A stretch of DNA of 64,000 nucleotides. It comes from an uncultured Clostridium sp. (GTDB taxonomy: Bacteria > Bacillota > Clostridia > Clostridiales > Clostridiaceae). Below the pieces are notes generated by a model. It did not search any database and had not been told where the DNA came from. It saw only the letters and a list, made by a program, of their open reading frames with translations. Location of the stretch: positions 1-64,000 of the forward strand of contig UQFE01000016.1 of the NCBI GenBank assembly GCA_900540255.1. Direction: 5' to 3'. Positions 52,565 through 61,595 of the stretch are shown piece by piece. Position numbers and translations under genes: made by a program. Every line of letters begins with the position of its first letter. The first letter of the stretch is position 1.

Positions 52565-53698
52565 ATGAAAATAAAAAGAGATGAAAATAAAAAAATATCA
52601 TGCACTCCACCAGGAAAAATATCTAATATAATATTTGAGAAAAAAAATACTACTCAAGCAAAAGTTAAAATAGGTATTAAAATTACTTTATATATAGTTA
52701 TTGCTACTTTTTTAGCTACTGTTATGACTGGGATTAATGTTAAGCAAAAGTATGGTGAGGTAATACAAAAAATAAGGCAATTGGAAAAGAGCACAAATAC
52801 AATTATATTAGATTATACAAAAATTATTAATGAAGTATCACCAGCATTAGTTACAATTAGTGATTCAAATGAAAAATTTATAGAAGATAATTATTTTGAT
52901 GGAAATATAACAGGAATAATAGTAGATGATAGTGGAATAATTTTAACTAATTATTCTGCTATAAAAGGGAAAAGTGATATATATGTAAAATTATCCTCTG
53001 TGGCATCAAAGCCAATTAAAGCGGAAATATTAGTGGAAAATGAAAGTATTGATTTAGCACTTATAAAGATAGATTTTGAAGGTGAGCTAAAAGCTATAAA
53101 ATTAGCAGATATGAATGATATAAAAGAAGGTCAAGGAATAGTTGTTTTAGGAAATGCTATAGCTGATGAATATATAGGAAGCTCTATTCCTGGGATAATC
53201 ACATCAAAAAATGAATATTTAGAAGTAGATGGAAAGAGATATTCTTTATTGCAAATAAATGCACCTATTAATAAAAAAAATACTGGAGGTGCTATTTGTA
53301 ATTCAAAAGGTGAATTAGTTGGGATTGCAGATTTAACTGTAACAAATGAAAAAAATGAAATTGGAATTTATTATGGATTTCAAATGACAGAGCTTCAAGA
53401 TATGATAAATTCAACTAATAGTTTTAAAAAAATTATGGGTATAGCAGAAGGTAGGATAATAATCGATGAGGGGAGAGGATTGAATGGATTTTACATTCAA
53501 GAGTTAGTAAAAGAGGGTAGTGCTTATGTAGCAGGTGTTAAACCAACTGACATAATTTTAGAAGTAGATGGTTACCAAGTGGTTGATGTAGAAGATGTAA
53601 TTACAGTGTTGCAAGGAAAAAGAAAAGATGATATATTACATTGTAAGATATTAAGGCAAGGGAATATGAAAGAAGTAGATATAAAAATAATAAGTTAA
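52565..53698 (+). CDS. HtrA-like PDZ protein with degenerate protease triad
   Basis: This 377-residue protein has one N-terminal membrane span (about 38-58, ITLYIVIATFLATVMTGI), a trypsin-like domain and a C-terminal PDZ domain (GFYIQELVKEGSAYVAGVKP, DIILEVDGYQV). Aligned to HtrA/DegP, the catalytic His region TNNHVV reads TNYSAI, the Asp is kept (ESIDLALIKI), and GNSGGPL reads KNTGGAI. His and Ser are therefore both lost and proteolysis is unlikely. It probably acts as a membrane-tethered binding or sensing protein for the two-component system just upstream. ATG 52565 follows TTGGAGGGA. Confidence 0.88.
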   Translation: MKIKRDENKKISCTPPGKISNIIFEKKNTTQAKVKIGIKITLYIVIATFLATVMTGINVKQKYGEVIQKIRQLEKSTNTIILDYTKIINEVSPALVTISDSNEKFIEDNYFDGNITGIIVDDSGIILTNYSAIKGKSDIYVKLSSVASKPIKAEILVENESIDLALIKIDFEGELKAIKLADMNDIKEGQGIVVLGNAIADEYIGSSIPGIITSKNEYLEVDGKRYSLLQINAPINKKNTGGAICNSKGELVGIADLTVTNEKNEIGIYYGFQMTELQDMINSTNSFKKIMGIAEGRIIIDEGRGLNGFYIQELVKEGSAYVAGVKPTDIILEVDGYQVVDVEDVITVLQGKRKDDILHCKILRQGNMKEVDIKIIS

Positions 53699-53706
53699 CT
53701 AATTTA

Positions 53707-53806
53707 GGGGGCTGTCGCACTAAAAATTTTATATACAATATATTGTTCTGATAATTAAAAATTAACACAATATATTGTATTATTTATTCTTAATGCGACA
53801 GTTCCC
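53707..53806. repeat. Family B repeat, copy 6
   Basis: The ends are GGGGGCTGTCGCACTAAAAA and TTAATGCGACAGTTCCC. Two intact ACAATATATTGT boxes lie at 53735-53746 and 53767-53778, 32 bp apart. It separates the HtrA-like gene from pth and could act as terminator. Confidence 0.9.
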
Positions 53807-53916
53807 TAAAATTTTATTAAGAATTAATTAAAAAATTAAATTATTAAAAAAACCTTTACTATTTAAAAAATGATATAATATAAAATAGTCTAGTTTAAAA
53901 CAACGGAGGAATTAAA

Positions 53917-54492
53917 ATGTTTTTAATTGTTGGATTAGGAAATCCGGGAAAAGAATATGATGGAACAAGACATAATATAGGATTTGCTGCGATAGATTAT
54001 ATAGCAGATAAGTATAATATAGAATTAAATAGGATAAAATTTAAAGGTGTATTTGGAGAAGGATTAATAAATGGTAAAAAGGTTATTTTATTAAAGCCAA
54101 CTACATATATGAATTTAAGTGGAGAAAGCATTAGAGAAGTAGTTAATTTTTATAAAATAAGCAATGAAGAAATAATTGTAATTTATGATGATATAAGTTT
54201 AGAAGTTGGAAGAATAAGAATAAGAGAAAAGGGAAGTCATGGTGGACATAATGGTATAAAAAGTATTATAGCTAATTTAGGGACTGATGTTTTTCCAAGA
54301 GTGAAAATAGGAGTTGGAGCACCAAAAGGAAATTTAGTTTCACATGTATTAGGAAAGTTTAGTGATGAGGAAGTAGAAATATTGAGAGAATCAATAAAGG
54401 CTTCAAGTGATGCAACAAGCATTATAATAAGTAATAATACAAAAGAAGCTATGAATAAGTTAAATGGCTTTAATGCAGGTAAAGAGAAATAA
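53917..54492 (+). CDS. pth: Peptidyl-tRNA hydrolase
   Basis: This 191-residue enzyme recycles peptidyl-tRNAs released from stalled ribosomes. Signature regions are [19 protein letters not shown] (catalytic His), [32 protein letters not shown] and [16 protein letters not shown] precedes the ATG. It starts the pth-mfd-prsA-like-spoVT series. Confidence 0.97.
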   Translation: MFLIVGLGNPGKEYDGTRHNIGFAAIDYIADKYNIELNRIKFKGVFGEGLINGKKVILLKPTTYMNLSGESIREVVNFYKISNEEIIVIYDDISLEVGRIRIREKGSHGGHNGIKSIIANLGTDVFPRVKIGVGAPKGNLVSHVLGKFSDEEVEILRESIKASSDATSIIISNNTKEAMNKLNGFNAGKEK

Positions 54493-54516
54493 ATAGGGAA
54501 TATGGAAGGTGATAAA

Positions 54517-57500
54517 ATGAGATTACAGGGGCTATTACAACCCTTAAAAGAAAATGAAAAATTTATTAGTATTTTAAATGAATTAAAGAAAAAATCTTTT
54601 CCTATAGATATTGTTGGTTTGTCAGAGTCAGGGAAAAGTTATATAATAGATGCAATTTTTAGTGAAATAGAAGATTCTTTAGTTGTAGTAACACATAATG
54701 AAATAGAAGCTAAAAATTTATATGATGACTTAAGTTTATATTCAACTAATGTATACTTTTTACCTATAAGGGAAGTTGTATTTTATAATGTTGATGCTAT
54801 TTCAGGGGATTTAAGATGGGCTAGACTTAAAGTTATAAAGGAAATACTTGATAATAAAAATAAAAAGATAATAGTTACTTCGATAGAGGCAATGACTTCA
54901 GTATATACGCCTAAAGAAAAATATATTAATTATAATATAAATATAAAAAGTGGGGATGAAGTAAATTTAAAAGATATATCTAATAAATTAATTGAATGTG
55001 GATATGAAAGAGTAGAAGTAGTTGAAGGAAAAGGTGAATTTTCATTTAGAGGAGGGATACTTGATGTTTTCCCTCCTATAGCTATTTATCCATATAGAAT
55101 TGAGTTGTTTGGAGATGAAGTAGATTCTATTAGAACTTTTAATATAGAATCACAACGAAGTATAGAAAAAGTTGAAGTTGTAGAAATTTTCCCTGCAAAA
55201 GAAGTTATTGTAGATGAGGAATCAAAGAAAAGAGCAAATGAATGTATTATTGATGAATTAAATAATGTAATAGAAAAATCATCTAATAAAAATAGTGAAC
55301 AAATTCAAAAGTTAAGTAGAATAGTAAATAAAAATGTAGAAATGTTAAATGAAATTTATACATTTGAAACTATTGATAGTTATTTACCATTCTTTTATGA
55401 AAGGGTAGAAAGTTTTTTTGATTATTTTAAGGGATATACTTTTATTATTGATGATTTAAAAAGATGTGAAGGTAAGCTTGAAAGTATTTATTATGAATTT
55501 AATGAAAATTATTTAGCATTTCTTCAAAGAGGAGATATTTTACCATCTCAAAATAAATTATTAATTAATAATGAAGAGTTATTAGTTAATTTAGAAAAAT
55601 CTGATGTTATTACTTTAAACCCCTTTGAAAAACATAGTGGTATTTTATATTCAGAAAAAACTGTTGAATTTAAGCAAATTACTTCTAATAGTTATAATGG
55701 ACAATTAGATTTGTTAATTGAGGATATAAATTTAAGAAAGAAAAATGGATATAAAACTTTAATTTTAGCAGGAACTAGAACTAGAGGAGAAAGATTAGTT
55801 AACACATTAAGGGATAGAGATATTGAAAGTGTTTATAAAGATGTTGTAGATTCAATTGAATTAGGGCAGGTTGTAGTTACATTTGGTAACTTGGTAAAAG
55901 GATTTGAATATCCAGACTTAAAGATTTGTGTAATATCAGATAAAGAAGTATTTGGCGAAGCCAAAAAATCTCTACCTAAAAAGGGAAGTAAAAGAAAAGG
56001 TGTTGGAAAAATAACAAGTTTTGCTGAATTAAAGCCTGGAGATTATGTTGTACATGCAAATCATGGAATTGGTGTATTTAAGGGAATTAAACAAATTGAA
56101 ATTGCAGGAAATACAAGGGATTATTTAGATATTGTATATGATAAAGGTGATAAGCTTTATGTGCCTGTAGATCAATTAGATTTGGTGCAAAAATACATTG
56201 GAAGTGAAGGTAAAAATCCTAAGATAAATAAACTTGGAGGAAATGAGTGGCAAAAGGCTAAAGCAAAAGTAAGAAAGTCAATAAATGAAATTGCTGAAGA
56301 TTTAGTTAAACTTTATGCAGCAAGAGCAGCATTAAAAGGATATAAGTATTCTAAGGATACTGAATGGCAAAGACAATTTGAAGATGAATTTCCTTATGAG
56401 GAAACACCAGATCAATTAACATCGTTGGAAGAAATAAAGCATGATATGGAATCAGATAAGCCTATGGATAGATTACTTTGTGGTGATGTTGGATATGGAA
56501 AAACAGAAGTTGCAATAAGAGCTGCATTTAAAGCTGTAATGGATGGAAAGCAAGTAGCATTTTTGGTACCAACTACAATACTTGCAGAACAACATTATAA
56601 AAATTTAGTTAAAAGATTTTCAGATTTCCCAGTGAAAATAGATATGGTTAGTAGATTTAGAACTACTAAGCAACAAAAAGCAACATTACAAGCGTTGAAG
56701 GAAGGAAATGTTGATATATTAATAGGAACTCATAGATTAGTATCTAAGGATATTGTTTTTAAGGACTTAGGATTATTGATAGTTGATGAAGAACAAAGAT
56801 TTGGAGTTGCTCAAAAGGAAAAGATAAAATCTATTAAAAAGAATGTTGATGTATTAACATTAAGTGCAACACCTATTCCTAGAACACTTCATATGTCATT
56901 AACTGGGGTTAGAGATATATCGGTTATTGAAACACCACCAGAAGAAAGATTCCCAATTCAAACTTATGTGCTTGAACAAAACGATCAACTAATTAGAGAT
57001 GCTATATTAAGGGAAGTAGCAAGAGAAGGTCAAGTTTACTTTGTATATAATAGAGTTGAAAGTATACAAGGTATGGCAAATTATATAAGTGAACTAGTTC
57101 CTGAATGTAAAGTTGGTGTTATTCATGGACAAATGACTGAAAAAGAACTAGAAGCTGAAATGATTAAGTTTATGCAAAAAGAATATGATGTTTTAGTTTG
57201 TACAACAATTATAGAAACTGGTATAGATATTCAAAATGTTAATACCATTATAGTAAACAATGCAGATAAAATGGGATTATCACAGTTATATCAATTAAGA
57301 GGAAGAGTTGGACGTTCAAATAAAATTGCATATGCATATTTTATGTATACTAAAGATAAGGTGTTAACTGAAGTTGCTGAAAAGAGATTAAAAGCATTAA
57401 AAGATTTTACTGAACTTGGTTCAGGATTTAAAATAGCTATGAGAGATTTAGAAATAAGAGGAGCAGGAAATATGATGGGCTCGTCTCAACATGGTCATAT

Positions 57501-58041
57501 GGCAGCTATAGGATATGATTTATATTGCAGAATGTTAGAAGATACAGTAAAGCTTATAAAGGGAGATATAGATAAAGAACCAATTGAAACAACTGTTGAT
57601 ATCAAAGTAGATGCATATATACCTTCATCTTATATTGAGGATGAAATTCAAAAAATTGAAGTTTATAAAAAAATTGCAGCTATTGAAAATCTTAATGATT
57701 ATAAAGAAATAAAAGAAGAATTAGAAGATAGATATTCATCAATTCCTGAAGCTGTGTATAATTTAATGGATATTGCATATATAAAAAGTTTAGCAAAGGA
57801 ATTATTAATAGAAGAAATAAAAGAATTTAAAAGTGAAGTAAGGTTTAAGTTCCCTAAAGAATATAAAAAAGTTAATTATATTTATCATATATTATTGAAG
57901 AATTATAAGGAAAATGTTGTTTTATATTTTGGAGAAACGCCTTTTTTTGCATTAAAAGTTAATACAATTAAGCGTGAAGAAATATTAGAATTTTATAAAA
58001 ATCTTCTTAAAGATTTAATTGAAAATTCACGTAAAAAATAG
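54517..58041 (+). CDS. mfd: Transcription-repair coupling factor
   Basis: This 1174-residue protein displaces stalled RNA polymerase and recruits UvrA. The UvrB-homology part (SFRGGILDVFPPIAIYPYRI) is followed by the RNA-polymerase-interacting CarD-like domain (PGDYVVHANHGIGVFKGI), then the RecG-like translocase with Walker A GDVGYGKTEVA, DEEQ box IVDEEQRFG, SATPIPRT and the C-terminal QLRGRVGRS. The C-terminal D7 domain is present. ATG 54517 follows GGAAGGTGAT. It begins 25 bp after pth. Confidence 0.97.
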   Translation: MRLQGLLQPLKENEKFISILNELKKKSFPIDIVGLSESGKSYIIDAIFSEIEDSLVVVTHNEIEAKNLYDDLSLYSTNVYFLPIREVVFYNVDAISGDLRWARLKVIKEILDNKNKKIIVTSIEAMTSVYTPKEKYINYNINIKSGDEVNLKDISNKLIECGYERVEVVEGKGEFSFRGGILDVFPPIAIYPYRIELFGDEVDSIRTFNIESQRSIEKVEVVEIFPAKEVIVDEESKKRANECIIDELNNVIEKSSNKNSEQIQKLSRIVNKNVEMLNEIYTFETIDSYLPFFYERVESFFDYFKGYTFIIDDLKRCEGKLESIYYEFNENYLAFLQRGDILPSQNKLLINNEELLVNLEKSDVITLNPFEKHSGILYSEKTVEFKQITSNSYNGQLDLLIEDINLRKKNGYKTLILAGTRTRGERLVNTLRDRDIESVYKDVVDSIELGQVVVTFGNLVKGFEYPDLKICVISDKEVFGEAKKSLPKKGSKRKGVGKITSFAELKPGDYVVHANHGIGVFKGIKQIEIAGNTRDYLDIVYDKGDKLYVPVDQLDLVQKYIGSEGKNPKINKLGGNEWQKAKAKVRKSINEIAEDLVKLYAARAALKGYKYSKDTEWQRQFEDEFPYEETPDQLTSLEEIKHDMESDKPMDRLLCGDVGYGKTEVAIRAAFKAVMDGKQVAFLVPTTILAEQHYKNLVKRFSDFPVKIDMVSRFRTTKQQKATLQALKEGNVDILIGTHRLVSKDIVFKDLGLLIVDEEQRFGVAQKEKIKSIKKNVDVLTLSATPIPRTLHMSLTGVRDISVIETPPEERFPIQTYVLEQNDQLIRDAILREVAREGQVYFVYNRVESIQGMANYISELVPECKVGVIHGQMTEKELEAEMIKFMQKEYDVLVCTTIIETGIDIQNVNTIIVNNADKMGLSQLYQLRGRVGRSNKIAYAYFMYTKDKVLTEVAEKRLKALKDFTELGSGFKIAMRDLEIRGAGNMMGSSQHGHMAAIGYDLYCRMLEDTVKLIKGDIDKEPIETTVDIKVDAYIPSSYIEDEIQKIEVYKKIAAIENLNDYKEIKEELEDRYSSIPEAVYNLMDIAYIKSLAKELLIEEIKEFKSEVRFKFPKEYKKVNYIYHILLKNYKENVVLYFGETPFFALKVNTIKREEILEFYKNLLKDLIENSRKK

Positions 58042-58124
58042 ACTATAAAATTTGAATAAAAAAGATAATACTGATATACTAAAGTGTATATTAAATTATA
58101 AAAAGTAAAGTGAGGGAAAAGAAA

Positions 58125-59135
58125 GTGAGAAAAATAAAGAACATAGTAGCTATTGCAACTGTTGCTGTTATGGCATTTTCAATGGCAGGATGTAAAATGA
58201 TAGAAAAGACTCCAGCAGCTATACAAAAAACTGTATTAGCTAAGGTTGGAAATGAAAAAATTACTATGGCAGATGTTAATAGTGAATTAAAAAGTGATAT
58301 AGATTATTTAATCCAAACGTATGGTGAAGATTATGAAAATTCTATGGATGATACAATGAAAGAAAAGTTAAAAAGTGCAAGAAAATCTGTTCTTGAACAA
58401 TTAGTAAATGATAAGGTATTAATAACTAAAGGTACAGAACTTGGATATGTATTATCAGGTGATGAATTAAATGCTGATATAGAAAAAGAAAGACAAAACT
58501 TCGTTGAAGCATATGGTGGAGAAGATAAATTACAAGAAGCAATAAAGTATTATGGAATGGATGATGATAAGTTTAATAAATTTCTTGAAAATTTAGTAAA
58601 GACTAACGAAGTTACTAAAGCTATAACAAAAGATATTACTGTAACAGATGAAGATGTTGAAAAATATTACAATGAAAATATAGATAAATATAAAAAGAAA
58701 GCAGGAGCAAATGCTAAGCATATATTATTTAAAAGTGAAGATGAAGCATTAGCTGCTAAAGCTAAAATAGATTCAGGAGAAACTACTTTTGATGCTTTAT
58801 TTGAGCAATATAAAGGAAATGCCTCAGGAACATTCCCAAAAGCAGAAGATTTAGGTTATGTTGAAAATGATAAAGAAAACTTTGATACTGACTTCTTAGC
58901 TGGATTTAAGCAATTAAAAGAGGGAGAAATTTCTGCACCAGTTAAAAGCTCATTTGGATATCATATAATTAAAGTTGAAGGAGTTCAAGCAGAAGATACA
59001 ACAACTCCACTTGATGAAGTTAAGGATTCTATAAAGTCAACTTTAGAAACTGATAAAAAGAAAGAAGTTTATAATTCAACATTAGAACAATGGAAAAAAG
59101 ATTTAAAAGTTAAAACATACGAAAATAGACTTTAA
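58125..59135 (+). CDS. PrsA-like peptidylprolyl isomerase lipoprotein
   Basis: This 336-residue protein has a lipoprotein signal (AVMAFSMAGC, Cys23), a SurA/PrsA N-terminal chaperone region (about 40-180) and a parvulin-type rotamase domain (KKAGANAKHILFKSEDEALA, EISAPVKSSFGYHIIKVEG). It should fold exported proteins at the outer membrane face. The GTG at 58125 is chosen because GTGAGGG just upstream is the evident Shine-Dalgarno and overlaps the earlier in-frame GTG at 58110. Its place after mfd is common in clostridia. Confidence 0.92.
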   Translation: MRKIKNIVAIATVAVMAFSMAGCKMIEKTPAAIQKTVLAKVGNEKITMADVNSELKSDIDYLIQTYGEDYENSMDDTMKEKLKSARKSVLEQLVNDKVLITKGTELGYVLSGDELNADIEKERQNFVEAYGGEDKLQEAIKYYGMDDDKFNKFLENLVKTNEVTKAITKDITVTDEDVEKYYNENIDKYKKKAGANAKHILFKSEDEALAAKAKIDSGETTFDALFEQYKGNASGTFPKAEDLGYVENDKENFDTDFLAGFKQLKEGEISAPVKSSFGYHIIKVEGVQAEDTTTPLDEVKDSIKSTLETDKKKEVYNSTLEQWKKDLKVKTYENRL

Positions 59136-59143
59136 TAATTTGC

Positions 59144-59186
59144 AAAAAGGCTAAATGAGATTTGATATCTTATTTAGCTTTTTTTA
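59144..59186 (+). terminator. Terminator of the PrsA-like gene
   Basis: AAAAAGGCTAAATGAGA pairs with TCTTATTTAGCTTTTT and is followed by T residues. Confidence 0.88.
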
Positions 59187-59382
59187 TATAATTACTTTGA
59201 ACTTATAGGTATTTATAGTTAAAGAAATAAAAATATTGTTTTTTTATTGCCATAGACTTCTTATAATTCCTCTTTAAATAGTAGAGAATAAATATTGGGT
59301 ATATGTGTATAAAATTTCTAATACTTCAAATAATAATAATGCAGTTAAATATATAACAGAATTAAGGAGGTAACTCATAATA

Positions 59383-59931
59383 ATGAAAGCTACAGGAATA
59401 GTTAGACGTATTGATGATTTAGGAAGAGTAGTTATACCAAAAGAAATAAGAAGAACTTTAAGAATTAGAGAAGGAGATCCATTAGAAATATTTACAGATA
59501 GGGAAGGTGGAGTAATATTAAAAAAATATTCACCAATAGGAGAATTAACTGACTTTTCTAAAGAGTATGCTGAAAGTTTACAACAAGCAATTGGACATAT
59601 TGTTTTAATTACTGATAAAGATGCATTTATATCAGTAAGTGGAGCAACAAAGAAAGATTATATTGAAAGAAAAATAAGTTCTGAATTAGAATCAGTAATG
59701 GATGGAAGAAAGTCTATTATTATAACAGAAAGTAATAAAACAATTCCTTTACATAATGATGAGGACCCAGGAGAATATACAAGCCAAGTAATTGCACCAA
59801 TAATTGCTGAAGGAGATGCTATTGGAGCAGTACTTATTGTATCAAAAGAACAAGATAATGAATTTGGAGAATTACAACTAAAGTTAGTTGAAACTGCTGC
59901 AGCTTTCTTAGGAAAGCAAATGGAACAATAA
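59383..59931 (+). CDS. spoVT: Stage V sporulation protein T
   Basis: This 182-residue regulator has an N-terminal AbrB-type swapped-hairpin DNA-binding domain (MKATGIVRRIDDLGRVVIPK, LRIREGDPLEIFTDREGGV) and a C-terminal GAF-like domain. In Bacillus it fine-tunes sigma-G-dependent genes in the forespore. AAGGAGG lies 11 nt before the ATG. It directly precedes the SpoVB-like flippase, matching the conserved order. Confidence 0.97.
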   Translation: MKATGIVRRIDDLGRVVIPKEIRRTLRIREGDPLEIFTDREGGVILKKYSPIGELTDFSKEYAESLQQAIGHIVLITDKDAFISVSGATKKDYIERKISSELESVMDGRKSIIITESNKTIPLHNDEDPGEYTSQVIAPIIAEGDAIGAVLIVSKEQDNEFGELQLKLVETAAAFLGKQMEQ

Positions 59932-60046
59932 TAAACATTATGCATATTACAATATTTGTTAAATAAAAGTGGTATATTTGTAATAATACCTCTAAGCTTT
60001 AAATAAAAATTAGTAGTAGTTAGTAATTTAAGTTTGGAGGTATTTT

Positions 60047-61576
60047 ATGAAAAAGCAGTCTCTAATAAAAGGAAGCTTGATTTTGGGACTAGCAGGTATG
60101 TTGGCAAAAGTATTAGGATTTTTCTTTAGATGGCCATTAATTATGTTAATAGGAGATGAAGGGATTGGTTATTATCAATTGTCATATCCTTTATATATGT
60201 TTTTTGTGGCTATGGCAAGTGGAGTTCCAATTGCTGTTTCTAAAATGATATCAGAAAAAAATGCAATTGGAGATGTTAAAGGAAGTTATGAAGTTGTTAA
60301 AGAATCATCTTTTTTAATGATAACTTTAGGATTAGGAACATCATTAATATTATTCTTTTTTGCAAAGCCAATAATTAGTTTTTTAAAATGGGATATGAAA
60401 TCTTATTATTCGTTAATTGGTATTTCTTTTGCACCTATGATGGTTTCATTTGTAACTATATTTAGAGGCTTTTTTCAAGGACTTCAAAATATGACTCCGT
60501 CAGGGATATCTCAAATATTAGAGCAAATAGGAAGAGTAGTTATTGGTGTTGGATTAGCTTATTTTCTTTTTGACAAGGGAATTGAGTATTCAGCAGGGGG
60601 CGCTGCTTTTGGAGCAGCAGGAGGAGCATTTGTTGCAGGAATATATTTAGTTTTAAAGTATAAAAGAGTAAAAAAAGAAGCTGGAATAAAAAAGGTTAAA
60701 ACCAATACAGACTTATTAAATAAAATATTGAAAATAGCCATCCCTATTTCTGTAGGAGCAACTGTAGGAACTATTATGAACTTAATTGATTCAATTTTGG
60801 TTCCACAAAAACTTTTAGAATCAGGGGTTGAAAATCCAACAGTGTTATATGGACAACTTACTGGTAAAGCAGCTGTATTAGTAAATATTCCATTAACATT
60901 ATCTATGGCTATATGCACATCTTTAATTCCCATAATAGCAGAAAATTATGTATTAAATAAAAAAGAAGAAATGCAAAATAAAATTAATATAGCATTAAAA
61001 TTATCAGCAGTTATTGCATTACCAGCTACATTAGGAATATTTTGTTTAGCTGGGCCTATAATGAAATTAATATTTTTTGATAAATATGAAGGAATTGAAA
61101 TTTTAAGATATCTTTCAATATCAATTCCATTTATTATAGTAACTCAAACAACAACATCTGTATTACAAGCTACTAATTATTATATAAGGCCGGTTGTAAA
61201 CTTAATAATAGGGTGTATTTTAAAGGTTATATTGACGGCAATATTAGTTCCAATACCTAAAATAAATATTTTTGGAGCAGTAATATCTAGTGTAGCTTCA
61301 TATATGTTGGTAACTATATTAAATCTTATATCTCTTAAAAGTAAAACTAAATGTAATATTAGTGTATATGATTCTTTTGTAAAACCTGGATATGCATCAG
61401 TTATAATGAGTGTTGTAGTTTTATTTGTTTATGAATTTATGATGAAAAAAATAGCTAATAACAGTATTTCTTGCTTATTATCAGTATTTATGGGTATTAT
61501 TATATATATAATATCTATTCTACTCTTTAAGGTATTTGATGTTAATGATGTAAAGAATAGATTAGTAAGAAAATGA
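60047..61576 (+). CDS. MOP-superfamily polysaccharide flippase (SpoVB/YabM-like)
   Basis: This 509-residue protein has about 14 hydrophobic segments and belongs to the MATE/MOP polysaccharide-exporter family (LILGLAGMLAKVLGFFFRWP, GVPIAVSKMISEKNA, FRGFFQGLQNMTPSGISQI). SpoVB relatives help export spore-cortex precursors; YabM/MurJ-like roles in lipid II flipping are also possible. Genome position between spoVT and yabN fits YabM. GGAGGT gives a strong ribosome-binding site. A short AGTAGTAGTTAGTA run just upstream (about 60011-60025) resembles family A arms. Confidence 0.9.
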   Translation: MKKQSLIKGSLILGLAGMLAKVLGFFFRWPLIMLIGDEGIGYYQLSYPLYMFFVAMASGVPIAVSKMISEKNAIGDVKGSYEVVKESSFLMITLGLGTSLILFFFAKPIISFLKWDMKSYYSLIGISFAPMMVSFVTIFRGFFQGLQNMTPSGISQILEQIGRVVIGVGLAYFLFDKGIEYSAGGAAFGAAGGAFVAGIYLVLKYKRVKKEAGIKKVKTNTDLLNKILKIAIPISVGATVGTIMNLIDSILVPQKLLESGVENPTVLYGQLTGKAAVLVNIPLTLSMAICTSLIPIIAENYVLNKKEEMQNKINIALKLSAVIALPATLGIFCLAGPIMKLIFFDKYEGIEILRYLSISIPFIIVTQTTTSVLQATNYYIRPVVNLIIGCILKVILTAILVPIPKINIFGAVISSVASYMLVTILNLISLKSKTKCNISVYDSFVKPGYASVIMSVVVLFVYEFMMKKIANNSISCLLSVFMGIIIYIISILLFKVFDVNDVKNRLVRK

Positions 61577-61595
61577 TATAAGGAGAGTACTATAA

